Source: Patescibacteria group bacterium
Lineage (GTDB): Bacteria; Patescibacteriota; Patescibacteriia; Patescibacteriales; BS150m-G62
Length of the DNA: 37,392 nucleotides
Direction: 5' to 3'
Assembly: GCA_016784175.1 (NCBI GenBank)
Contig: JADHVC010000008.1
Location: 1 to 37,392 of the forward strand
Of the stretch, positions 1-7,530 are shown piece after piece. Below the pieces are notes generated by a model. That model searched no databases. It saw nothing but the letters and a program-made list of their open reading frames with translations, and was not told the origin of the DNA. How positions within the stretch are numbered: the first letter of the stretch is position 1; the number at the start of each line of letters is the position of its first letter. The position numbers and the translations under genes were made by a program.

Positions 1-827
1 CCGTATTTTTTAATATACTAGCCGATGTAATTGCTGAAAATCCTAACGATGAGTACAAAAAAGCAAAAACAGACCACAATGAATTTGCTCTTGATATCAC
101 AAAAAAATGCGAAAAAAAATATACCAATGCAAGGTCAAGACTTTGGCGAGCAGCCTTCAGAAGTATACTTTATATATTTATCACCAAATCAGTTTTTGTT
201 CTTCTATTCGAAATACCTATTATTAAGTGGTTCGGAGAAGAGGTGAGCACATTATCCCTAGCAATCAATATTGGATTCCCCGCGCTTCTACTATTTATCA
301 TTGTCCTGTTCTCACAAGTTCCCTCAGAAGCAAACACAAAGAAAATCGTAGTCGGCATAGAGGAAATCATATTCGAGGAGAAACGAAAATTATCGCCAAT
401 AACGCTTAGACCGCCAGTAAAAAGAGGTGCTTTTATGAATGCAATGTTTGGCATAATCTACTCAATTACTTTTTTTTCATCTTTTGGCTTTGTAATTTGG
501 GCTTTAGACAAAATTCATTTCAACTGGGTTAGCACGTTAATATTCTTATTCTTCCTAGCCTTTGTCAGCTTCTTTAGTATTAGAATAAGGAAAATCATCG
601 GCGAACTAAGAGTGATAGAGCCAAAAGAAACAATTTTTAGCTTTCTGGTAGATTTTTTCTACATGCCTATAGTCGCAACTGGTAAATTCTTATCAGAAAA
701 TTTCTCACGCGTAAATGTCTTTATATTTATAATGGACTTTATTATGGAGGCACCTTTTAAGGCCCTAGTAGAGATCGTTGAAGAATGGGCAAAATATGTT
801 AAAGAAAGAAGAGAGGAAATAGTTTAA
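1..827 (+). CDS. Multi-pass membrane protein, 5' end cut off by the window
   Basis: The ORF track starts this gene at a GTG at 243, but the same frame is open back to base 3 and reads as plausible protein (ending ...IIKWFGEEVSTLSLAINIG), so the true start lies upstream of the window. The visible 274 residues hold an initial charged soluble stretch, then about four hydrophobic segments (around SILYIFITKSVFVLLF, INIGFPALLLFIIVLF, IIYSITFFSSFGFVIW and STLIFLFFLAFVSFF), and a charged amphipathic C-terminus rich in E and K. I recognise no family. It ends 23 nt before rsmI and is probably the first visible gene of that operon. Inference: an inner-membrane protein of unknown function. Confidence 0.75.
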   Translation, partial: VFFNILADVIAENPNDEYKKAKTDHNEFALDITKKCEKKYTNARSRLWRAAFRSILYIFITKSVFVLLFEIPIIKWFGEEVSTLSLAINIGFPALLLFIIVLFSQVPSEANTKKIVVGIEEIIFEEKRKLSPITLRPPVKRGAFMNAMFGIIYSITFFSSFGFVIWALDKIHFNWVSTLIFLFFLAFVSFFSIRIRKIIGELRVIEPKETIFSFLVDFFYMPIVATGKFLSENFSRVNVFIFIMDFIMEAPFKALVEIVEEWAKYVKERREEIV

Positions 828-850
828 GAATTAGCCTAAACCATCAACAT

Positions 851-1609
851 ATGTTATATATCATCGCCACACCTATTGGAAATCTAGAAGACATTAGCCT
901 TCGCGCATTGCGTATACTAGGCGAGGTAGATTTTATATTATGCGAAGACACAAGAGTTACAAAAAATCTACTTAATCATTACAAAATTAACACAAAATTA
1001 TTAAGCTACCATCAACATTCGAAAGACCAAAAAGTAGACTCTCTTTTAGGCCTATTGAGAGATGGTAAAATCCTAGCCCTAGTTAGTGATGCTGGCACCC
1101 CAGGCATATCAGACCCGGGCGGTAAACTAGTTCAGCGTGTTCTAGAAGACCAAACTTTAAGCAGCTCAAACGAGCAAGAAGACGCTCGCTATAAAATTGA
1201 ATCAATCCCAGGGCCATCTGCGTTAACCGCCGCCCTCTCCATATCTGGATTACCAACAGATAAATTTATTTTTATGGGTTTCCCACCACACAAAAAAGGC
1301 AGACTTACTTTTATAAAAAAAGTTCTAGATACTGAATATCCAGTTGTAGTTTACGAATCAAAATACCGCATAATTAAGTTTCTTGAAGAAATTAATGAAT
1401 ATCAAAACCAACTAATCAAAAAATTCGAGACCGAAATAAATAGCAAAGGAGCAAAAAGACCAAAAGACCTAACCTCTATCGTTGTCTGCAGAGAATTAAC
1501 AAAAATGCATGAAACTACCTACAGAGGTGAAATAAAAAATATCATAAATAAAATAAAACAAGACCCAAATGCTCAAAGAGGGGAGTTCGTCGTTGTAATA
1601 GGTAAATAA
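851..1609 (+). CDS. rsmI: 16S rRNA (cytidine-1402 2'-O)-methyltransferase RsmI
   Basis: This gene makes the SAM-dependent enzyme that 2'-O-methylates C1402 in the decoding centre of 16S rRNA. Family marks are clear: the N-terminal LYIIATPIGNLEDISLRAL, then CEDTRVTKNLL, the tetrapyrrole-methylase SAM-site motif VSDAGTPGISDPG, and IPGPSALTAALSISGLP. At 252 residues it is somewhat short of the usual 270-290. The start is the ATG inside CATATG with no clear Shine-Dalgarno site. It lies 23 nt after the upstream membrane protein and 18 nt before the CvpA-like gene, so co-transcription is likely. Identification is firm. Confidence 0.95.
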   Translation: MLYIIATPIGNLEDISLRALRILGEVDFILCEDTRVTKNLLNHYKINTKLLSYHQHSKDQKVDSLLGLLRDGKILALVSDAGTPGISDPGGKLVQRVLEDQTLSSSNEQEDARYKIESIPGPSALTAALSISGLPTDKFIFMGFPPHKKGRLTFIKKVLDTEYPVVVYESKYRIIKFLEEINEYQNQLIKKFETEINSKGAKRPKDLTSIVVCRELTKMHETTYRGEIKNIINKIKQDPNAQRGEFVVVIGK

Positions 1610-1627
1610 TTATAAATGTAAGTAAAA

Positions 1628-2146
1628 ATGCTTTCAATATTCGATGTAATACTAACTATCATATTATCTGGCTTTGTTTTTTATGGCCTTTTCTTTGGCC
1701 TAATACGAGTGATGGGTGGAATTGCTGGTGTCATTATAGGTGCAATCTTAGCTAGTCGGTTTTACTTACTAGCCTACATATACACAGAGAGCATTTTTAT
1801 GGGTCATGACTACATAGGCCATATAATAACCTTTATTTTAACTTTTTTTATAATTCGAAAATTAGTCGTTCTTGGCTTTGCTGTTCTTGATAAGCTATTC
1901 AATTTAATTTCTATTGTTCCTTTTCTTTCAATCTTCAATAGAATATTAGGAGCAATGTTTGGACTATTGGAGGGTACTCTAATCCTAGGCCTATTAATTT
2001 TTGTATCATCTCGATATACTATTATTGAAAATTGGTTTGGAGCATGGTTAATTAACTCCCAAGTAGCTCCATGGCTGATCAAAGCAACAAGCATACTAAT
2101 GCCTCTTCTCCCACAAGCACTTAAAGCCTTAAAAAGTTTAATATAA
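1628..2146 (+). CDS. CvpA-family integral membrane protein
   Basis: A 172-residue, very hydrophobic protein with about four membrane segments. The layout matches the CvpA (colicin V production) family: an opening SIFDVILTIILSGFVFYGLFFG, a Gly-rich second helix (GGIAGVIIGAIL), and a third and fourth helix separated by a loop ending NRILGAMFGLLEGTLILG, which is typical of the family. CvpA proteins are linked to envelope homeostasis, but the biochemical role is not settled. It sits between rsmI and metG with gaps near 20 nt, consistent with one operon. The 122-residue ORF on the other strand is its shadow. Confidence 0.75.
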   Translation: MLSIFDVILTIILSGFVFYGLFFGLIRVMGGIAGVIIGAILASRFYLLAYIYTESIFMGHDYIGHIITFILTFFIIRKLVVLGFAVLDKLFNLISIVPFLSIFNRILGAMFGLLEGTLILGLLIFVSSRYTIIENWFGAWLINSQVAPWLIKATSILMPLLPQALKALKSLI

Positions 2147-2167
2147 TTCTTATTTGTTACTGATCTC

Positions 2168-3715
2168 ATGAAAAACAATAAATTCTACATCACAACTCCA
2201 ATTTACTATGTTAATGGTGACCCTCACATCGGCCATGCTTATACAACTATTGCTGCCGATATTATAGCTAGATTCAATAGAATGTTAGGCAAAGATACTT
2301 TTTTACTTACTGGATCAGACGAACATGGTGAAAAAATAATGCAAGCAGCAGCTATTGACAATATGGATCCTCAAGCTTTCGTAGACAAAAACTCTGCTAA
2401 ATTTGAAATAACCTGGGACAACCTAAACATCAGTAACGATAATTTCATTCGAACAACATCCAAAAATCATAAGTTAGCCGTTCAAAAATCACTTCAAAAA
2501 CTTTTTGATAAAGGGTTAATATATAAAGGCGAGCACAATGGTTTATATTGCATAGGATGCGAACAATACAAAACCGAAAAGGACTTGGTCGATGGCTTAT
2601 GTAGTGATCATCAAAAAAAACCAATCGAAGTTAAAGAAGACTGCTACATGTTTAAGTTAAGTGTATTTAGAAACATCATAAAAAATAAAATCGAAACCGA
2701 TGAATTACAAATAAAGCCAGAGGACAAAAAAAATGAAGTCTTGTCCTTCTTAAATGAAGGCTTAAAGGATATATCATTCTCAAGAAAAATCAAATGGGGA
2801 GTCGAATTGCCCTGGGACACAACTCAAACAGCCTATGTTTGGCCAGACGCTTTCTTAAACTATATAACAGGACTAGATTGGAACGGAGAAGACAAAGCAC
2901 CTCCCATGTGGCCAGCCGAGGTTCAACTGATGAGCAAGGATATTATCCGAGTTCATGCAACAATCTGGATAGCCATTTTACTTGGCCTCGAGTTACCCCT
3001 CCCAAAAAAACTTTTTGTTCATGGATTCTTCCTTGTTAACGGACAAAAAATGAGTAAGTCGGTAGGGAATGTCATAACTCCAGACGATCTGCTAAAAAAT
3101 TATGGTACCGATGGAACAAGATATCTACTTGCCAGTGCTACTCCTTTTGGACATGATGGCGATATTAGTATGGATAAATTCGACCTAAAATACAATGCAG
3201 ACCTAGCCAATGGAATAGGAAACTTAGTTGCTAGATCAATTAGCTTAACCAAAAAAATGAAAGATGCTGGCATAAAGCTAAGCACAAACAGCTTTGCTAC
3301 AAATAACTCAAACCAAGACACTTGGGGCGACCAGATATTTCAACATGAAATTCATAGCGCTTGGGAAGATTACAAAAAAAACCTAGACGACTTGCAACTG
3401 GATCTAAGCATTAGAGTCGTTCAAGAACAAATTAGCTTCCTAGACAATTACATCACAACAGTAAAACCATGGGAATTAATCCGAGACAATAACCCAAAAA
3501 CTGGGGAAGTAATATATAATATCCTAGAACGGATCCGCCACATTGCCCTTATGATGCTACCATTTATTCCAGAAACAGCAGATAAAATTTTATCCGCCAT
3601 TAGCCTAGACCCAGAACAAGAAAAACAAAAGGGCTGGGAAACATTTACTAAATGGGGAGGGTTACTTACTGATGCAGAGATTAAAGAATCAGCCATATTA
3701 TTTCCTCGAAAGTAA
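2168..3715 (+). CDS. metG: Methionine--tRNA ligase
   Basis: Charges tRNA-Met with methionine. The N-terminus reads FYITTPIYYVNGDPHIGHAYT, containing the class I HIGH signature, followed by GSDEHGEKI. A CIGC...LCSDH zinc-knuckle-like insertion follows, then the KMSKS loop (GQKMSKSVGNVITPDDLL) and an alpha-helical anticodon-binding domain (VKPWELI). At 515 residues it is the compact form without a C-terminal EMAPII/Trbp111 domain. It starts 21 nt after the CvpA-like gene and is the last gene of the operon. The stop TAA (3713-3715) lies within the 8-bp target duplication of the adjacent short mobile element. Identification is firm. Confidence 0.97.
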   Translation: MKNNKFYITTPIYYVNGDPHIGHAYTTIAADIIARFNRMLGKDTFLLTGSDEHGEKIMQAAAIDNMDPQAFVDKNSAKFEITWDNLNISNDNFIRTTSKNHKLAVQKSLQKLFDKGLIYKGEHNGLYCIGCEQYKTEKDLVDGLCSDHQKKPIEVKEDCYMFKLSVFRNIIKNKIETDELQIKPEDKKNEVLSFLNEGLKDISFSRKIKWGVELPWDTTQTAYVWPDAFLNYITGLDWNGEDKAPPMWPAEVQLMSKDIIRVHATIWIAILLGLELPLPKKLFVHGFFLVNGQKMSKSVGNVITPDDLLKNYGTDGTRYLLASATPFGHDGDISMDKFDLKYNADLANGIGNLVARSISLTKKMKDAGIKLSTNSFATNNSNQDTWGDQIFQHEIHSAWEDYKKNLDDLQLDLSIRVVQEQISFLDNYITTVKPWELIRDNNPKTGEVIYNILERIRHIALMMLPFIPETADKILSAISLDPEQEKQKGWETFTKWGGLLTDAEIKESAILFPRK

Positions 3716-3719
3716 AATA

Positions 3720-3800
3720 GTAACTGCTCACTATATCTGCATTATTTTTGAGCGCATATGGAATATGTGGTAATTTTTAGCAGACACAGTGAGCACTTAC
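3720..3800 (+). mobile_element. MITE copy A, internally deleted (81 bp)
   Basis: Left end GTAACTGCTCACTATA and the left arm up to TTTTTAGCAG match the other copies. The centre and most of the right arm are missing, and the sequence jumps to a right end reading CAGTGAGCACTTAC. Flanks are gtaaaata (3712-3719) and gtaaaatc (3801-3808), a 7 of 8 target-site duplication. The preserved ends and duplication suggest an element that lost its interior before or after insertion. It lies between metG and the receiver gene, whose promoter begins just downstream. Confidence 0.85.
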
Positions 3801-3811
3801 GTAAAATCAGA

Positions 3812-3838
3812 TTAACAAAGATAAAAATTAGTTATAGT
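3812..3838 (+). promoter_or_regulatory. Putative promoter of the receiver/cyclase operon
   Basis: TTAACA (3812-3817), 15-nt spacer, TATAGT (3833-3838). The -10 box ends 5 nt before the ATG at 3844, so the transcript would be leaderless or nearly so. There is no Shine-Dalgarno site in the gap. The short spacer lowers confidence. Confidence 0.4.
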
Positions 3839-3843
3839 GCGAC

Positions 3844-4221
3844 ATGCCAAATGTAATGAAAAAAAATATTTTACTCATAGAAGACGAAAAAGACTTAGTA
3901 ATAATCTACAAAAATCAATTTAGAAACACAAACCTCAAACTATTTTCAGCCAATCGGTGGCAAGAAGCCTCTATCTTACTTAAAAAAATTAAATTTGATC
4001 TTATCTTACTAGACGTAGTTCTCCCAAGCATAGATGGATTCGAGATTTTACAAAAAATTAAAAAAAACCCCAAATTTAAAAATACTAAAATTTGCATGCT
4101 CTCCAACTTAGGGGGCGAAGACGAGCATAAAAAAGCTTTAAACCTAGGAGCTTTAGATTATATTATCAAATCTTCTCTAACCCCAACACAATTAGTAAGC
4201 AAAATAACATTAATGATATGA
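3844..4221 (+). CDS. Stand-alone response regulator receiver (REC) domain protein
   Basis: A 125-residue single-domain CheY-like protein. It shows the acidic cluster in LLIEDEKD, the phospho-acceptor Asp57 in LILLDVVLP, the switch Ser in CMLSNLG and the conserved Lys in DYIIKSSL. There is no output domain. A second ATG at 3856 (MKKNILLIEDE) is a possible start. The stop TGA overlaps the ATG of the next gene (ATGA at 4218), so the two are probably translationally coupled, and this REC domain is the likely phospho-input of the cyclase. No histidine kinase is present in the window. It is first in the 3844-7443 operon. Confidence 0.9.
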   Translation: MPNVMKKNILLIEDEKDLVIIYKNQFRNTNLKLFSANRWQEASILLKKIKFDLILLDVVLPSIDGFEILQKIKKNPKFKNTKICMLSNLGGEDEHKKALNLGALDYIIKSSLTPTQLVSKITLMI

Positions 4222-4580
4222 ACCGTGAATCAAGCTATACTTGGCCAGAAAGCACCAAAAAAGCTTTAGTATCAAATAAGAATATTATTCTTTATTATGC
4301 TTACCTGGAGAATCTATTCAGCAAATCAGAAAAAAAAATTCATCTCTCAAAACTATTATTTAAAGACAGGCACGAAAAAAACTTTCTACTAAATAGAAAT
4401 GAATGGTGCACCCTAGAAGAATATGTAAGTTTTGTGGAAAAAGCCTGCACACTAACCAACAATTTTGAACTACCAAAAATCGTTGGTGCCCTTTTACCAA
4501 AATATTTAAAACAATACAAACTTCAAGAGTTTAAAGATGAAGTATTCAACAATTTAAAGGTTTTTTTAAGGGTCCATTAG
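4218..4580 (+). CDS. N-terminal part of a frameshifted class III cyclase
   Basis: The zero-frame product is 120 residues, mostly helical and charged, with no domain I recognise (it contains EWCTLEEYVSFVEKACTLT). It ends in KVFLRVH at a TAG that falls in otherwise coding-like DNA. At 4562-4568 the mRNA reads T TTT TTA in the zero frame, a canonical -1 slippery heptamer. A -1 shift continues as FKGPLEVFRQISFYNCLF and then runs straight into the 4634 ORF, giving a 597-residue protein. The start ATG overlaps the upstream receiver stop. The gene is therefore a programmed frameshift gene, a frameshifted pseudogene, or a homopolymer sequencing error; the sequence alone cannot decide. Confidence 0.7.
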   Translation: MNRESSYTWPESTKKALVSNKNIILYYAYLENLFSKSEKKIHLSKLLFKDRHEKNFLLNRNEWCTLEEYVSFVEKACTLTNNFELPKIVGALLPKYLKQYKLQEFKDEVFNNLKVFLRVH

Positions 4581-4633
4581 AAGTTTTTAGACAAATCAGC
4601 TTTTACAATTGTCTGTTTAACAAAACAAAAGAC

Positions 4634-6010
4634 ATGCATTTTATTTATGGTAAAAACGGAGAATGTGTCCTAAGAATAAAATTTAAAGATGGGATTGATC
4701 CAATTTTTGATTATGTTTCAGAAATGCATATACAAGGCATGATCGAATCTGTCGTTGACCTTTTTGAATTACAAAATGTTTCAGCTAGTAATACACTAAA
4801 AGAATATGACTTAAAAAGATTAATAGAAATTAAATTTAGCAACATCCATGAAAAGTGCAGGGAGGTAGGAAATTTATTTTACCTAGGTCAAGATATTATT
4901 GCTGAAAAAGTCACTCTTACCCCAGAACAAATAAAAACCAATACTATCTACCTCGGAAAAACACGACCATACGAAATAGGTGACACGAATTGGGCATGGA
5001 GAATAATGAAAAATGTTTACATGAGCAATAAGTATTTAGTTCTAAAAAAAGATGAACTTTACAATTCACCTTACTTCATTTGTCAAATTAAATGGAACAA
5101 AATTCGATACCATCAAAGTATCATAAAATTATTAAGAACCAATAAAAGCAACCTTTCACCATTTGGTAAAAGCTATGCACGTTTAATTAAAAACCGTTTA
5201 TTAGAAGAGCAGGAAAAAACAAAAATACTTGTCGAAAAACAAAAGATAGAAAACGAGCTCTACCAACTACTTATACGAGACTACATTCATCCATTTTTCA
5301 TCAGAAGAGCAAGATTAGGATTAATCCCAGTAAAAAAAATTTTTGTTACCAATATATTTCTAGACCTAGCTCAATCAACCAATCTAAGAATAACACTAGG
5401 CGATGAGCGATTTCGAAAAGATAAAAATATTTTTTTAAATTTAATAAAAAAAAATATAAACATAGTAGATGGTGAATGGGGTTGGTTAAACAAAGTAATG
5501 GGTGACGGTTGCTACATTGTCTTTGGCGCCAATAATTACTTCGAACAAGAACAAAATTTCGATCACATAAAAAATGCTTTAACTTTTTCCAGAAATCTAC
5601 TAAGCGATATCGAAGGCATAAAAAAAGAAAATAAACATAAGTTACCCGAAGATATAATTTTATCTGACTTTCATGTTAGAATAGGTATAGAGTCTGGAGA
5701 AGTTGAAATAGGGGAGGCCTACGAACGAGAAATAGAAGCACTTGATCAACAAATTGAGCTTGGCACTTTAAGAATTTTTGATACAGATGGATATTCCGTT
5801 CATGTAGCTAAAAGAATCGAAGAAGTCTCAAAAATAATCATCAAACAAGATGACACAAAAAACAAAAAGGGTGGAATATTTGTTGGCGAAGAAGTTATAA
5901 AACACTTAAAAAACAATAAAAATTTCAATTTTAAATTAATCAATCTCAGCAAAAAAGGCATAGAGGTAAGAGATATCAAATCAATAAAAAAAATATGGGA
6001 ACTAGTCTAA
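4634..6010 (+). CDS. Class III adenylate/guanylate cyclase catalytic part
   Basis: The C-terminal half is a class III nucleotide cyclase homology domain, which makes cAMP or cGMP from NTP. Visible marks are the first metal-binding Asp in FLDLAQSTN (Asp244 of this ORF), NKVMGDGCYIVFG with the second metal Asp291 and a Lys typical of adenine selection, VRIGIESGEVEIG, and SVHVAKRIEEVSK where the usual VN.A.R has His for Asn but keeps Arg. About 230 residues precede the cyclase and look sensory or linker-like, with a charged helix (LLEEQEKTKILVEKQ) just before the catalytic domain. ATG 4634 is only the first ATG in this frame: the frame is open upstream and encodes protein back to the slippery site at 4562, so the real protein probably starts at 4218. 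It overlaps the next gene by 16 nt. Confidence 0.85.
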   Translation: MHFIYGKNGECVLRIKFKDGIDPIFDYVSEMHIQGMIESVVDLFELQNVSASNTLKEYDLKRLIEIKFSNIHEKCREVGNLFYLGQDIIAEKVTLTPEQIKTNTIYLGKTRPYEIGDTNWAWRIMKNVYMSNKYLVLKKDELYNSPYFICQIKWNKIRYHQSIIKLLRTNKSNLSPFGKSYARLIKNRLLEEQEKTKILVEKQKIENELYQLLIRDYIHPFFIRRARLGLIPVKKIFVTNIFLDLAQSTNLRITLGDERFRKDKNIFLNLIKKNINIVDGEWGWLNKVMGDGCYIVFGANNYFEQEQNFDHIKNALTFSRNLLSDIEGIKKENKHKLPEDIILSDFHVRIGIESGEVEIGEAYEREIEALDQQIELGTLRIFDTDGYSVHVAKRIEEVSKIIIKQDDTKNKKGGIFVGEEVIKHLKNNKNFNFKLINLSKKGIEVRDIKSIKKIWELV

Positions 6011-7443
6011 ATAGAATTACGGAAAATATTGTAAAAATTAAAAACTTCGCCACGTTAATCTTATTATTTTTCATACTAAGTATTTCCATACCACTAATCA
6101 AATCGTATTTCTTATTCTCATCAAAAAAAGAAGACGAAAAAACATGGAGAAAATTAGCCATATTTAATTTGAATTGGTTCTTTTATCTCAGTGGTTTAAA
6201 ATTCCAAGTAGAAAATACACAAGAATTAAAAACAAACCACATCTATATTGCTAACCATTTTAACGCAATAGACGGTGTAATATTGCTATACATTCTCGGT
6301 GAGAACACAACAATATTTACCGGTCCAAGTAAATATTTTCCATTCCCACTTTCTTTTTGGTTTCGTAAGACAGGGTGTATTGATGTTCAAAGGAACAATA
6401 TTGAAAAAATTAAATACAAAGACTCCTATACTCCAGAAAAAGCCATAAAAAAATCAATCGAAATTCTTAATAATAATCAAAATCAGTCAATACTAATCCT
6501 TCCAGAAGGCCATGTTTCCATAAAAAAAAGATTACTCTATTTTCACACAGGGGCAACCAGAATTGCTCTAGCTTCTAACAAGCAAATAATTCCAATAGGA
6601 ATAGTGGACATCGCCAGAATTTGTAAAAAAGATTTTTTCTTCATGCCAGGAACAATCAAGGTTATATTTAGCAAGTCCATCAATATAAAAGAATATTATA
6701 TCAAACAAAAAGCGACTCTTGCCGAAGCCACACTTAAATTAAAACAAGAAATAAAAAAGATATTACCAACTATATACTATTCTAAAAATTATAACTATAA
6801 ATACCCAGAAAAAGTTGGGGTTTTTTTAAACATAGACAATGTGCTTTACAACGGATGTGCAGATAAAGATTTTATGAATTATTATTGCAAAAATCCCAAA
6901 ATAAAACTGATTATATGGTACTATTTTTTTCTATACAAACTTGGTAAAATATCCGAATATAATACAATAAAAAACTCAGCAACAATTTTAAAAAATATAC
7001 GAGCCGACAAGTTTTGTAAAACCACTGATATTATATTCGAAAAATTTTTGAAATTTAAAATTTACGAGTCAATTAGAGTCTTAATTAAAGATCACAAAAA
7101 AAGAGGACACAAGGTTATTATCATCACAGATACCATTACCCCTCTAGCGAATGCTTTTGCAAACTATATAAATGCAGACTTCTTATTAGCCTCAAATTTA
7201 GAAGAATCAAATCTAAGATATACTGGCAATATTATCCATTGGTACACTGGCAACAATAATATTTTCAAAATTAATCATATAGTTAAGAATTTTAACTTAA
7301 AGTTAGACCAAAGTTTTGCCTATAGTTCAAGTAAAATAGACTTACCTTGGCTAAAATTGATAAAAAATAAGACTATTGTTAATCCCGATAATCACTTCAA
7401 AAATTATGCTAAAAAAAGAAAATGGGAAATCATCAACATATAG
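5995..7443 (+). CDS. PlsC-type acyltransferase fused to a degenerate HAD domain
   Basis: Residues about 30-250 form a lysophosphatidic-acid-type acyltransferase: an N-terminal membrane helix, the H(X4)D motif in ANHFNAID (His88, Asp93), CIDVQRNN, LILPEGHVS (the EGTRS block, with the Glu kept) and IIPIGIVDI. Residues about 270-470 resemble a SerB-like HAD-IB phosphatase, but the catalytic signature is altered: the DxD motif reads NID (Asn279, Asp281) and the GDSxxD motif reads YSSSKID (Ser444-446, Asp449). The phosphatase half is therefore probably inactive. Known fusions of these two domains usually place HAD first; here PlsC is first. It starts inside the end of the cyclase gene, so it belongs to the signalling operon. 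Likely role: phospholipid acylation at the membrane. Confidence 0.85.
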   Translation: MGTSLNRITENIVKIKNFATLILLFFILSISIPLIKSYFLFSSKKEDEKTWRKLAIFNLNWFFYLSGLKFQVENTQELKTNHIYIANHFNAIDGVILLYILGENTTIFTGPSKYFPFPLSFWFRKTGCIDVQRNNIEKIKYKDSYTPEKAIKKSIEILNNNQNQSILILPEGHVSIKKRLLYFHTGATRIALASNKQIIPIGIVDIARICKKDFFFMPGTIKVIFSKSINIKEYYIKQKATLAEATLKLKQEIKKILPTIYYSKNYNYKYPEKVGVFLNIDNVLYNGCADKDFMNYYCKNPKIKLIIWYYFFLYKLGKISEYNTIKNSATILKNIRADKFCKTTDIIFEKFLKFKIYESIRVLIKDHKKRGHKVIIITDTITPLANAFANYINADFLLASNLEESNLRYTGNIIHWYTGNNNIFKINHIVKNFNLKLDQSFAYSSSKIDLPWLKLIKNKTIVNPDNHFKNYAKKRKWEIINI

Positions 7444-7530
7444 ACAACGAAGTTATTGTACTTGTTCATTTATTTAAAATTGTTAATATTGATTAACATA
7501 ATTGTTCTTTAAAAATAGGAGAAAGAAAAC

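Noticed and set aside
31-454. ORFs 31..246 (+), 170..454 (-) and 227..409 (+)
   Set aside because: They overlap the frame-3 membrane protein that is open from base 3 to 827 and read as low-complexity or antisense shadows.
1810-2178. 122-residue minus-strand ORF
   Set aside because: Antisense of the CvpA-like gene; no recognisable domain and no promoter or ribosome site.
5976-6161. 61-residue minus-strand ORF at the cyclase/acyltransferase overlap
   Set aside because: Lies antisense to well-supported genes and shows no features.
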